Positions 10,433 to 21,470 of a stretch of 64,000 nucleotides of DNA are shown here, in pieces. Source of the DNA: Protopterus annectens (taxonomy: Eukaryota > Chordata > Ceratodontiformes > Protopteridae); contig NC_056725.1 in NCBI RefSeq assembly GCF_019279795.1, forward strand, positions 1,615,879,801 through 1,615,943,800, written 5' to 3'. The notes below the pieces were generated by a model. That model saw nothing but the letters and a program-made list of their open reading frames with translations. It searched no databases and was not told the DNA's origin. Each line of letters begins with the position of its first letter. The first letter of the stretch is position 1. The position numbers and the translations under genes were made by a program.

Positions 10433-11506
10433 TTACACTAAGGGGGAAAAAATGAATAAATACTGCCATCTGCTGGAAATTTGTAATTTTATAATTTTGC
10501 AGCTCTTAAGAACAGGAAGAATGGATAGCATGTCATTCAGACCAGGGCTTTTTGTAGCTTCCAGGATGATCTGCCAGTATAACTCCCTGTATTCTAATTT
10601 AGCTTCCCACATACCACCCCTGACTTCCTTGGAAACTACTTCCAAAACAAAGAAGTTGAAGGAAGCTTGTTGACATGTTAATGTATGACGAAATAATGCA
10701 TTATTCACATTCTGCTTTTTAATTTCATAACAGTGTTCATAAATTCTTAACTTTAACTTCATTTCAGTCTTCCCTACATAAAATGAATTACAGTGATGGC
10801 AGGTGGCTAAATAAACAACACCATTAGTATTGCAATTAGAAAAGTTGGTACTCGTAATCTGCCTGTTTCTACTGGGTATGTGTATACTAGAATTGTTAAC
10901 TACATGTGGGTACTGAGAACAAGACCCACATTTGAAAGTTCCCACTCTTCCAAGTCTGCTTCTAAAATTTGGGCCACCACCAAACTCAAATAATTTCTTA
11001 AAATTCAAATCCTTTCTGCATATAAATTTTAAGGGTTGACTATATATATAATCTAGGTCACTAAATCTGTCCCATTCTCTAATAACAGTTTGTTTAATAA
11101 CACCTAAGTCGCCCATATAATCCATAATATATGCTTGCTCCCAACTGTTTGTAATATTGTTGTTAACCATTGTGTTAGATTTAGCAGGATCATCTTGACC
11201 CAAAATAGGGGCAAACCTCCCCTTTCTTCCTTCCACAACTTCCTGAATAGTCTCATGGATTAAATTGTCTGGATAACCTCTCTCCTTAAACATATCCATA
11301 ACAAAGTCACAATCTTTTCTGAATTCTTCATCCTGTGAAGTCATGCGACTGATCCTAACCAATTGTCCCTTGAGTAAATTCTTCTTTTGGAAGAAAAGAT
11401 GACCACTACTGAAATGAAGGTAAGAGTTAGAAAAAGTTTTTTTCCTGTGTATTTTTGAGGAGAAAGCATTGTCCAACTTGCTCAGGGAAATGTCAAGATA
11501 AATCAA
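10433..11506 (-). CDS. Penelope thumb/linker and GIY-YIG endonuclease domain (open 357 codons)
   Basis: This is the in-frame continuation of the RT after a TAG near 11515; the open frame begins at a TTG codon (first residue internal to the protein), so this is not a true start. It contains YLDISLS (the family's FLDV), SNSYLHFSSGH, and a GYP motif. A zinc-binding-like FKCGSC precedes the endonuclease, which reads GVVYLATCHHC, then SFYVGKT (the YIG equivalent) and LKLRIYEH with the catalytic arginine. The endonuclease nicks target DNA for insertion. The open state of 357 codons suggests recent activity. The C-terminal SILPVLKS block matches the ends of the two other Penelope copies. Confidence 0.85.
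   Translation of the reverse strand: MIYLDISLSKLDNAFSSKIHRKKTFSNSYLHFSSGHLFFQKKNLLKGQLVRISRMTSQDEEFRKDCDFVMDMFKERGYPDNLIHETIQEVVEGRKGRFAPILGQDDPAKSNTMVNNNITNSWEQAYIMDYMGDLGVIKQTVIREWDRFSDLDYIYSQPLKFICRKDLNFKKLFEFGGGPNFRSRLGRVGTFKCGSCSQYPHVVNNSSIHIPSRNRQITSTNFSNCNTNGVVYLATCHHCNSFYVGKTEMKLKLRIYEHCYEIKKQNVNNALFRHTLTCQQASFNFFVLEVVSKEVRGGMWEAKLEYRELYWQIILEATKSPGLNDMLSILPVLKSCKIIKLQISSRWQYLFIFSPLV
10463..10476 (-). promoter_or_regulatory. CTCF-like core motif
   Basis: The minus strand reads CCAGCAGATGGCAG, a full match to the CTCF core CCASYAGRKGGCR as I know it. It overlaps the last codons of the Penelope 1 endonuclease. Binding cannot be judged from sequence alone. Confidence 0.4.
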
Positions 11507-11509
11507 TTC

Positions 11510-12455
11510 CTATCTGTTGAAGTTGTATGTAAAATCCAAAAAATTAGTTGTGCCTTTAATATATGTCAGGAAGTTAAAAAATCTTTCTTGGGAATCAGTC
11601 CAAAAAATGCAAATATCGTCAAGGAAGCGTTTATACAAACACCAACAACTGGCAAATTCACAATTGGTGACAAATTCTCCCACCAAGATAAAATAATGTT
11701 TGCATATGTGGAGGCACATTTTGCCCCATAGCTACACCTCTTTCCTGTCTAAAAAACTCCCCTTCGAAATACATGAAATAATTTTTAAGTATTACTTCCA
11801 TAAGCAAAAGACAAGTTCTAAAATCGTTAGAAGAAAATCCTCCACTATCTCTCATACATTCCTCCAACCATAAAAGCCCTGTATCGTGTGGTATGGAACC
11901 AAATAAATCAACAATATCCAAGGTCACAAAAAGTATGTTGGGACAAAACAATTTAGATTTCACTTGCCTAAGAAAATCCCAAGAATCCTTTAACACCGTG
12001 ACCCCCTTGTTTGAAAGGTCTTTCAATTTTACGTCCAAATATTTGGCAAGAGGAGTGGTTATGGACCCTTCTGAAGAAACACTAAGCCATAAAGGAGGGT
12101 CAGAGGGGTCCTTATGGACCTTCGGAATACCAAATACTGAGGGTACCCTCGGAATTTTGTTTGACAAAAAATTGAATGTCTCAGTATCAATAGAACCTTC
12201 GAGTAATAGATCATTTAATAAAATATTGATCTTAGAATTAGCTATATTGACCTCGCTGATAGAGGCTCTAGAATACTTGGAACAATCATGTAATGGATCT
12301 TTCATTTTAGATTCATAAAGAATGACATCCATAAGTACAGTTCCACCCCCTTTATCTGGTTGCATAATTCTTATAGCCTTGTTGTTCTTCAGATCATTCA
12401 ATAAACACTTCTCATCCTTGGAAAGGTTAGAACGTACTCTGTGTTCATTCACCAT
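11510..12455 (-). pseudogene. Penelope-like reverse transcriptase
   Basis: The N-terminal region carries IRIMQPDKGGGTVLMD (finger block, usual form DKGGAxV), VFGIPKVHKD (the family's Y/FGLPKVHK), FVTLDIVDLFGSIPHDTG with the first catalytic aspartate (palm motif A), GVAMGQNVPP (motif B, usual GTAMG), and, after a frameshift near 11715, YKRFLDDICIFW with the catalytic DD of motif C. The protein resembles telomerase-type RT in fold and is distinct from the CR1 RT nearby. Frameshift and stop make it non-functional unless corrected in other copies. Confidence 0.9.
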
Positions 12456-12612
12456 ATTTCACTTGTAGGCACCAAGGCTAGCCCATTATTCTGGGTTAAA
12501 AAGAAAACAGTAAAACCGTCACACAGACAGCAAAGCTCCAAGGATGCCAAGTACAAATAATGGAAAACCAGAGCTAGTCACATCCCTATGAATTTAGGAA
12601 AGACTTCAGAGT

Positions 12613-12780
12613 GTAAAACCAGAGACTGAAGAAAGTGGGAAATAAATCTTGAAAAGTTGGAAAGTATCTCTGAGAAGGAGCAACAAAAACATTGACAAAC
12701 TGCAAATTCAGCACCCCATCAAGGGACAGACTGCAAGACCTTACAAATACATATTTGCTGAACATAGCTCTTGATGAAGT
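12613..12780 (+). repeat. Left copy of a direct repeat flanking Penelope 2
   Basis: From gtaaaaccagagac to gctcttgatgaag this stretch repeats at 15399-15580 with few differences (a missing ct and about ten substitutions by eye). The left copy ends just before the Penelope 2 reading frame and the right copy follows its 3' end. It may be Penelope 5' sequence repeated by tandem insertion, or a split host repeat. Confidence 0.75.
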
Positions 12781-12992
12781 ATAGAGGATATTTATATGGA
12801 CTTAAAGATGTTCATAAGGAATGCTGCTTTATGTTTACAGTTTACCTCTGATACTGAATACACTGAGACTTTTAGGAAACCCAGCACTTATATACCTGAT
12901 AATACTGCAGCTCTAGAATTATTTTTTAATGTCTGTGAAAATGAAATGCATTCAGTTTTGTCTAGCAAAGATAACTGTAAGTTTTTTTTAAC

Positions 12993-13960
12993 TTGGAACC
13001 CTCTGAACGTGAGGCATTGAGAGAACTGAAAGGCCTGTCTTCGACAGAAATTCGACCAGGCAATAAGGGAGGGGCTATAGTGATATTAGACAAAACTGTT
13101 TATATTGAAAGAATGCTTCAGCTGTTGAGTGACACTGCTGTGTATGTTTTGATTTCTAAAAGTCAGTTGCCTGGTATTATGGAACAAATGGAGTTATACC
13201 TGTTTAACTTATGGATGACAAAACTTATTACCAAAGATTTGTATAATTATTTTGTGGTTAAGCAACCAGTGATATCAGTCCTGTATGGACTCCCTAAAGT
13301 ACACAAGGATTTGGTGTGCCCCCCTTCCATGGGTCCAATAGTTTCTAGCAGAGGCTGGGCTACTGAGCCCCTTTTGATTTATATTGAGAAAAAATTTAAG
13401 ACCCGTTTTGAATACTGTGACTACAGTCTTAAAGGACACAGGTAGTTTCTTACATGATTTGTTTCAGGTGACCTGCAATGTGAATCTGAATGATGATTTT
13501 ATTTTTATCACATTAGATATAGCCTCTCATTTTACAGTGATACCCAATGAATAGGGTATTGAGAATATTAGGTCTTTTTTAATGGTTGGTAATCATATGA
13601 CGTCAGGTAAACTAATTTAATTTGTACACTTTTGGATTTAGTCTTGAATAACAACGTATTTATTTTTAATGATAACCACTATTTACAGAAAGTTGGAGTG
13701 GCAATGGGCACAGCTTGTGCCAACAGCTACACCATCCTTGCTTTGGCCAGTTGGGAGCATGACTTTGTACTTAAAAAATAATGTTTTTAAGGACCATATT
13801 TTCTATTATAGGAGATTTGTGGATGATGTGTTTATTTTTTGGAAAGGACCTTTAATCCTAGTAAAAGATTTTATAAACTATTTACACTCCATGCCACCTT
13901 TCTTAAAGTTTACAGACACTTGTTAACAGCAGTCCATTCATTTTCTTGATGTAGCCATCC
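12993..13960 (+). pseudogene. Penelope 2 reverse transcriptase
   Basis: Visible blocks: IRPGNKGGAIVILDKTVY, VLYGLPKVHKDL, GPIVSSRGWATEPL, then after a shift FIFITLDIASHFTVIPNE (motif A; the usual second acidic spacing is altered to SHFT), VGVAMGTACANSYTILAL (motif B) and YRRFVDDVFIFW (motif C, catalytic DD) followed by FLKFTDT and a stop. The upstream piece 12796-13020 (MDLKMFIRNAALCLQF) is probably the N-terminal region. Frameshifts near 13005 and 13445 and several stops break it. Confidence 0.88.
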
Positions 13961-14398
13961 CATCAGTAAGACAGCAGGTGGTGGACTTAAAACACAAATT
14001 TTTAAGAAAGAATGCAAAAAGAATACTTTATTACACTATAGCAGCATGCATCCTCGGCATGTACCACATGATGTAGTAAACGGACATGTAATAAGAACCA
14101 TGAGGCTATGTACTGATGAAGGTGATTTAGATGAAGCACTAGGTGATTTAAAACAAAGTTTTGTAACGAGAGGATACAACAGTAATGAGGTTGATAAATG
14201 CATAGAAGAACAGAAAGAGAGACAATGCTTGGGGAGACCATAGTTTTGAGCCCATGTAGACATACACACACAAAAAAAACAAAGATCTAGGAAAGAAACA
14301 AGACTAGCTTTAACATACTCTAGTAATATTAACATGGTCTGTGATGTTATTAAGAAAACTGGCCTATTCTGAAGTCAGATGAGCAACTAGGAAAGGTA

Positions 14399-14963
14399 TT
14401 GAGTGAGAAACCCAGTTTTACATTCAGGAATAGACCGTCCTTGAAGAGACAGTTATGCTACAAAAACATGAGGGATGTATATATCCCCCTATCAGATCAT
14501 GAAGGGACATTTACCTGTAGGAAATGTAAGGCTTGCAGGTTTATACATATAGGTAACAAGTTTGTACACCTTATGCTGAATTTTGTTATTGAGACTTCCC
14601 TTTATGATGACTGCCTAACTAAGGACTTGATCTACTTTGATACTGTGTGGTATGCCATGCCTATTACTTAGGGAAATCTAACAGATGCTTGAAAGATAGA
14701 GTGCTAGAGCATGTTAATGACATAAAAATATGAAAACTATGAATGCCCTAGCCCAGCATATACTGGACAAGGGACAGAATTACAGCTTTAAATTTTTAGT
14801 ATTAGAAGTCTTGGTTAGAATTTCAAGAGGGGCAGACTTTAAGAACTTAACTGAGGTGAAAGAACAAGAGTGGATTATACATTTGAATAGTTTTAAGTCC
14901 CCCAGCCTTAATGGCAGGGTCACTTTGCAACCAGTTTTGAAAGCACGACACCTTACACATTAA
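14399..14963 (+). pseudogene. Penelope 2 linker and GIY-YIG endonuclease
   Basis: Starts KPSFTFRNRPSLKRQLC, a conserved linker block also in element 3 (FVFRNKRSLKGCLC). The zinc-binding-like CRKCKAC follows, then a degraded GIY strand DLIYFDTVWYAMP and, after a frameshift near 14670, YLGKSNRCLKDRVLEHVND with the catalytic arginine, then MNALAQHILD and a C-terminal LQPVLKARHLTH. The frameshift and a TGA after NDIKI inactivate it. Confidence 0.85.
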
Positions 14964-15070
14964 AGGTTTCTCTATTTGTTGCAACCTGAGTGAATGAGAT
15001 GCCTTAATTAATGCTGCCTGCTGATTGGGCTTTTATTAATATAAATGAGTTTAGGCTGTGTGTAGTGTTT

Positions 15071-15117
15071 GGTCTGAAGAAGCAGTTGTATAATAGACTG
15101 TGAAAGCGCTTACCGTG
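15071..15117 (+). ncRNA. Hammerhead-like core motif in Penelope 2 terminal region
   Basis: Reads GTCTGAAGAAGCAG, a loop, then ACTGTGAAAGCGCT and TACCGT. The stretch between CTGAAGA and GAAA can pair weakly as a stem II. It matches the layout of 41607-41643, which keeps the canonical CTGATGA. Confidence 0.45.
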
Positions 15118-15118
15118 T

Positions 15119-15305
15119 TTATAGGTTCATAGGTTCATAGGTAGGTACTAGGCTATTGGCCCTAGGGCCTATATAAGCCTAGCCAAAGGTACCCTGGCTT
15201 TCGCCACCCAAGAAAATTATTTTCCTGTGCCGCTGTCGAGCAGAGCCACAGAAGTGATCCCCGGGGTGAATTTCCAATCTCCCATCCAATCATCAAGATT
15301 TTTCT
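15119..15305 (-). mobile_element. CR1 3' end fragment inserted in Penelope 2 tail
   Basis: On minus this gives DWMGDWKFTPGITSVALLDSG followed by aggcttatatagg...ctag and two or more octamers of the type tatgaacc. The same C-terminal peptide pattern and 3' UTR occur in CR1 copies B and C. After it, sequence resembling Penelope terminal text resumes (tttattg...acagcactcca), compatible with insertion into element 2. Confidence 0.75.
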
Positions 15306-15398
15306 TGATTTATTTTACTGCTTTTATTGTTTTATGGTGAATTAGTTTTTCTACAGCACTCCAGCCATGGTATACTCTCTTTCTTTTTTGGAATTTAC

Positions 15399-15580
15399 TT
15401 GTAAAACCAGAGACTCTGAAGAAAGTGGGAAATAAATCTTGAAAAGTTGGAAAACATCTCTGAGAAGGAGTAATAAGAATGTTGGCAAACTGCAAATTCA
15501 GCACCCCATCAAGGGACAGACTGCAAGACCATACAAATGCAGCAACATATTTGCTGAACATGCTCTTGATGAAGCTATTA
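15399..15580 (+). repeat. Right copy of direct repeat flanking Penelope 2
   Basis: Partner of 12613-12780. It starts at the point where the Penelope 2 tail ends. The sequences diverge after gatgaag. Confidence 0.75.
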
Positions 15581-15639
15581 CTATATTACATCAAACTTCT
15601 GCAGAAGACTCTAGCAGCCTGAAGAATATCGCCTAAAAT

Positions 15640-18380
15640 TTAAAGGGCAGAAGTTAGTCAAAAATCAGAAAAGTTAGGAGAAACCAGCACACTGAACAGA
15701 TTCATGCTTAATGCTATGAGTATCAGACCAAATCACAGTTATAAAATATAGCAGTTCCAACAGATTGACAAAAGTACTCAGAACCCAAATGTGAGAATAA
15801 CTTAAAAGTTGGCCAAGTTCATCTATAAACAGTCAACTAATGTTGTCTTTGGATGTGTATGGTTACATCACAATATTCAACACCTCTGTATTTTACATAA
15901 TATTCATCACATTTTAATATTACACACGTCCATTTCCTCAGTAGGCTCCTTCAGCTGCGTAACTAGTAATTGTCCTCACTGTGTGCATATCCAGTGCATT
16001 ATTTAAAGCCAGGTCTGTTTATTTTTTGAACAGTGTACTTCTTAAAATATCATTTTTAATTTTTGCAATTCTCTCTGTGATTAAATAATTCTATAACTCA
16101 CCAAATTCACAGTCTTTTGCTGTGTTCTTTTCTTCCACTTAAATATCTATAGTTTCATGAGCACTTTGCTCTAGGATTCAGAAACATTGTTTTTGTGACA
16201 GTGCAGTTACTAAATGCCACAGCTAAAGTTATGTGAAGTGGCTCAGAGCTAATTAAGAAAGTAATAGGAGCCACTTATTATGACAGTAATTAAATAATTA
16301 ATGATGTTGCTAGCAGAAATTGCACTGAATGTGAATAGAGCATTCTGTGACAACCTTCATGTGACCTGCAAATTGTAGTAGCTTGCATGTAGCATACCCA
16401 CACCTGTGTACATCTATATCGACAAGTGTGCCGCTATGAAAACTGCTGAAAGACACACATAATAAGGGCCTTCAAAGTTCCTTCCAGTTTTTTTCTTATC
16501 ACTGGAGAGGAAATGGGTTTATAAGATAGCTAGAAAGGGTAAAGAACAAGCAGAGAAACACACAGAAGGGCCCAGAAAAAGAAAGTGTGGCACGGTGGTT
16601 GAAGAATTGTCATTTGTTTGGAGCACAAGGTGTAATTTTTTTAAGAAGGATAGAGATGAAAGAAAGTATGAGGAAGTATTAGGAAGTTATGAGCAGGAAA
16701 AGTGTATAGAGCTGGATGTGATGCAGGCAAAAAGAAAACAAAACACAGAACACAGAAAATGACCAATTGGGGAGATGTTTACCAAAAAGAGGGGGATACA
16801 ATGGAGAAACTCATACAGACAGGAGGAGGACATTTAAGGAGAAGGTTTTCTGATGGGGAGGATTGGACTACAAACAGGGGAGGAAAATGAAACCAGGGAA
16901 AGGGACACCATAATGATGGACAGGGTGAGGTGATGGTTTCTCTTTATGGTGCCCAGGGCCTCTGCTATTGCCCTGTCCTATGAGTCTTGCCTCTGGTGAC
17001 ACATTGTCCAGTTTGTCTAGTGTGCCTTTGTTGACATACTAGGCAGGAACAGGCAGTAATGAAACTCTTTTAGTTCCAGAAAGGCATTCACCAGGTAGTC
17101 AATGCAGATGTCAGACCACCAGTGCCCAATCCCTGTTATCACCTCCTCCAACTTTTGCCAGGTAACATACTGGGAATACTGTGGTGTCTCCAAAGGGTGT
17201 TACAACCCCCCTCCAGTGACACACCGCCAGTGGTTACTACCAAACCCTCCAAGCCACTCCCTGCTGGACTACCTACATCACCATGTGGAAAGGCAACTCT
17301 GGAGGTGGATGGAGATGCAACAGGAGAAACAGTGTAGGGGTGATGATTTAGCGACTGCCTCTGTACACAAACACAGCTGAGGCTGTAGCTGCATACAAAA
17401 GTAACATAAATAGAGAGAAATATAGCAGCAGACATTGAATGACTATATAAAGGGGGAATAGCTAGAAAGATGCACATACACATAGAAACACACACAAACA
17501 CTAAAAAAGTAGGACTATGAGTCATACAAGTAGATGTAGAACTACAAAATTGTTTTAGGTATCCAGTAGTAATATGGAAAACATGTCTGATCAATGACAG
17601 TACAGGATAAGGTACAAAATGCAGGAATTGGGTCCAGAGGAACATTAGTAACATGGATAGTACCCATCTTCCCTGTAAGTTTGTTGGAGTACAATACAGG
17701 TGGAGTGCTGGGGGACACCTTTACACTGTGTCTTATGGCAAAGGGACAAGAAGGGGTGTGGCTTAACTCACCACCTGTACAGAAGTTGCAAGGCATCATT
17801 TTGATCATGCCACCATGATGTAATAATGGAAGCCAATCCAGTGACCTAAACATGGCAGCAGTCAGCATATGGCAGACAACTACTATGATATATGATAGCC
17901 AGTAGTACAAGACAGAGTAGTCATAAAGGTATGATGATCTAGGTATGTTATGTGTAACAGGCATTGTCATGGGCCTTGTTTGGAATAATGACTGCAGAGT
18001 ATGTGGAAATGTGACTGCAGCTCTGTATAGGGCTAACAGGAATGTGGCAGTGCACACAGCATGGTTGAGGGATTAAATCCAGAAGTGTGTAGTAGTGGTA
18101 CCTCAGCAAAAACTAAAGTAAAGGTTTACACACTACTCACACAAAACCCCCACCCTTCAAAAACACCCTAGTCTAGCTAAAGCAATCCAATAAGTCAAAA
18201 TAAACTGATGCAAGGACCTTATTTCTCAATGCCATTTTAAATTAATTTATTTTAGTGTGTACTTCATTATATCATCGGTTTTATTTTATTCAGGTTTTTG
18301 GCTATTAGATAGCCTCTGGAAGGTATATTTAAGTTTAATGATATAGTGTTGTTTCATTCAGATTGATGAAGCCATATAAT
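15640..18380. other. No intact gene; possible coding remnant on minus near 17010-17200
   Basis: Mostly unclassified. On minus around 17200-17020 a frame reads TWQKLEEVITGIGHWWSDIC and on to YLVNAFLELKEF before a stop, with coding-like composition, but I do not recognise the family. The 16440-16900 stretch is purine-rich on plus. No terminal repeats were found. Confidence 0.3.
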
Positions 18381-18384
18381 AAAT

Positions 18385-18406
18385 GACACACATACACACG
18401 CTCGCG

Positions 18407-18488
<82 letters not shown>
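18385..18488. repeat. (CG)n-(CA)n microsatellite
   Basis: A short alternating CG run (18400-18415) leads into about 36 CA units. Alternating purine-pyrimidine CG/CA of this length is a classic Z-DNA-prone sequence. Frames through it are artefacts. Confidence 0.95.
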
Positions 18489-18489
<1 letters not shown>

Positions 18490-18492
<3 letters not shown>

Positions 18493-21470
18493 AAAAGTGT
18501 GTGATAAAATGCTTACCTTAGCTAGAGTAGGAGTAGGGATATTTTATCATAAATGTCTCATCATCAGGTGTTTACACCACTCTGCCTATGTTGTCAAGGA
18601 GTTATCCTTGCTAACCCCATAACCAAGAATTTATTATCACTCTTTGTACATTATATGTCACTGTAACTTAGTCCTTTTCACAATAACACAGAAAAAAGTG
18701 AAACTACACTTTAAATACATGACATAGTCTCAAACTTTATAAACACTCAAATAAAAAAATCAAGCAAAATAAAATTACAACTGCAAAAAAAAAAAAAAAA
18801 AAAAACAGAAAATTGCAATACTGGTAGAACAGAGGCAAAGCTATAACTCTATAATAAATAATATTACCTAGTTAAAACTCATAAGAAAGCTATAAATCTA
18901 ACAGAGTATAACCAGATTAATAAAACCATTCTACAAAATTGCCAGCACTAAAAATAAAAAAGAGCCATCCCAGTGAGACAGCCCACTTATAAGAACCTGC
19001 ATAAATTACATAATGTCCTGTTCAATATATGTATACACAATTATCACATCTCACCAAAACAAATGGGAATCAGTAACACCAACTGAAAAAATACAGAAAA
19101 AAATTGGATACATGGAATATCTAGGACTCTGCCAGTGTGCTACATGAAACACTTTGTCCAATGAGATTAGGAAATGTTTTAAAAATGAGCTTTGGCTTTG
19201 TCACTAATCACAAAACATATTCCTTAAACCTACATTTACAATAGAAGAGGATTAATTTGCTCTGTCCCAGAATGTCAAAAGGAAAGACAAGTAATATGAA
19301 TAAGTACATTGGAAAGGCCATGCAAGTGTACATCCTGGCTAAGACTGTCTGGTGAAAGAAGAAAAGTTCATAGCAAATGTACTGGTGTTTCTAACAGGAC
19401 TGATCCTGTAGGCCCACTGCAGTATGTCACTGCTACTTCCACAGGATATTAAGTAAAACTGTCATAAAACAGTGGATGGCATACATTTACCATTTACAAA
19501 AATAAATACTCTGACTCCCTTCACAATAACACCATGTTCAGCTTTCCACGATGAATGGCTTCTCATGTGTCAGAGTGACCTGAGATGGACTCAACTGACA
19601 GCAACATTTGCTGGTGCTAGTCACTTCGATCACATTAACTTCCTAAGGAAGTTCAGCTGATATTCATAAATACATACATGGGAACCCTTAAGTAAATTAT
19701 CTCAGGCCTCTGTAAAATGCAAAGATTTGTGCTTCGACACTTAAGATTACCCTGATAATAGGATATAGGCCTAGTGCAACTTACCTAGCCAATATAAGTA
19801 AATTAATGAGAGAATACATAAATAAATAAATAAATGAGCGGCCCTTTGATATAGCATATATTCTGTCAACCCTGCTTCTGTTTTGCAGAAGACTGCCCTT
19901 GCATGTGGAACTGATGATTTATTCTCTACATCCAACCACTTCAGCTCTCTTTCTTCATAAATTAGTTGATAGGATGTTCCAAGTTCCTAAATTAGTTTAC
20001 AGGGAAGCTATCATATTACAATATACTTAATAGCTTGACTGCTGTGTCCTAGTTATCAATAATGCTTTCATATCTACAGCATGCAATTTAGTATCTTTGT
20101 TATCTGCAGCACATGACTTGTTTCATATACTAGGGCGTTCAGACATTTTATCATGTAAACTCGCTTGTTATTAATTACAGTGCCTCTTCTTGTTATATTA
20201 AATGCAGTCAGGTACCCATACTTATCACAGGTGATTAGTCTGAGGTATAAAACAGTTTGCAGGCTGCTGATGAAAAATAGCACTTACAGTACTATTCATC
20301 ACAGATAAATCATGTGTAAAACCTCCTGAACTCTAAAGAGCCAAGTCCTTTTTTAAACAAGCATCGTTAAAAGCATAAAACAATGCATTTAACATATATT
20401 ATTGAAATGATGATAATAATAACAATAGTAATAATAAAAGTAATAGTAATAACATAATTGACTTACATTTTTTGTAAGCTACTGATTTCAACAGAACTAT
20501 TTTTTTCTTACAGTTTTGACTTTTAAACTGTTTTTCTTCATGAATTAAATTAATTTTTGTATATTGTCAGTAAATTGTATTCAAAGCATGCGCTCCTTAA
20601 AGACTTTAATGATCTTTCTTTGGAAATGCTGTAATAGTCCATCTGATACATTATTCCTTTAACTCTGTACACAAAGATAAAGTGATAGATGGAAGCTTGG
20701 GCTTTAGGAAGAACATGTCTAGGAGATACTGTGCCAGTCATTTTCCCTGGCAGGTAACAGATAAGAGAGTGTACAATATTACAAGAGCTACCTAGCCACA
20801 AGACTGAGTTGAATGAAGTGAGATATAATTCTTTTTCTGTATCGTGCATAACAGAAATAATGAGAGCTGAATGACAACTAAACATACCTAATGATAACCA
20901 ATGATACAGACACAGCTTCAGCTTGTGAGGGAGGCATCGTAAGTCAAGCATACTAGCTAAGCTAAAAAAATAATTCTCAAGCCTGTTATGATTTATATGA
21001 GAACAAATGAAAGTCAGTTTTGCCTCCCATCAGTGATAATAAAAATATGCAGCTAAGTAGACAGGAATTCTAGAGACACAGTCAAACATGCTTGCATAGG
21101 ATGGTCATAGAATGCAACCTCTCTTTTTGAAGAAATAATAATGTGACTTACTGTTTAGTATTACATATTCTGTTTGCTACCATTTTTATGTGTACTGCTG
21201 TCAGACTCCATATGCTGACAAAGGGAGAGCACAGTGATATCACTGAAGAGATTCAGTGGTGCAGTCTTAGAATTTTGTTGTGGTCTACAGCCTTACCTGT
21301 CTATAACACTGAGTACAGCTAGGAAACATGGCACTAAGCTGTACTCCTTTAGCCAACCTGCAGCATAACATTGTTAATGTATGACTGTTTCCTGAAAAGG
21401 AGCTTCCTTTTAATTTTATTTCATTTAATCCATCTTTGTATGAAAAACATAGCTGAGAAGACATGATTAT
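18490..21470. other. No gene seen; AT-rich sequence
   Basis: Contains a 20-plus A run at 18785-18806 and a decayed (ATA)n patch at 20408-20455. I found no conserved domain, no clear repeat boundaries and no long frame. Confidence 0.4.

Larger units (their letters stand above)
9960..12460 (-). mobile_element. Penelope-like element 1 (minus strand)
   Basis: Read on minus, a reverse transcriptase (12455 to about 11510) is followed by a linker with a CX2C motif and a GIY-YIG endonuclease (to 10433), then an (AT)n tract and a terminal region with a CTGAAGA...GAAA motif (10060-10085). This order, RT before GIY-YIG, is diagnostic for endonuclease-bearing Penelope-like elements. Only one frameshift near 11715 and one TAG near 11515 break the long frame, so it is the youngest-looking of the Penelope copies here. 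Confidence 0.9.
12796..15118 (+). mobile_element. Penelope-like element 2 (plus strand)
   Basis: The order RT (about 12993-13950), linker, GIY-YIG (about 14400-14963) and hammerhead-like terminal motif (15071-15117) is a full Penelope layout. The terminal region seems to resume at about 15306-15398 after a CR1 fragment. It lies head to head with Penelope 1, whose 5' end is about 340 bases away on the other strand. The two proteins differ clearly in motif wording, so they are different families and not an inverted duplicate. Multiple stops and frameshifts mark it as older than element 1. Confidence 0.88.

Noticed and set aside
17139..18057. Two 171-codon frames on minus
   Set aside because: Overlapping frames with no recognisable domain; composition looks like random read-through. 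Only a short coding-like patch near 17010-17200 in another frame was kept as a note.
18383..18622. Histidine/threonine-repeat frame through (CA)n
   Set aside because: Simple-repeat translation; no coding evidence. The same holds for frames at 26140-26425 and 34244-34639.
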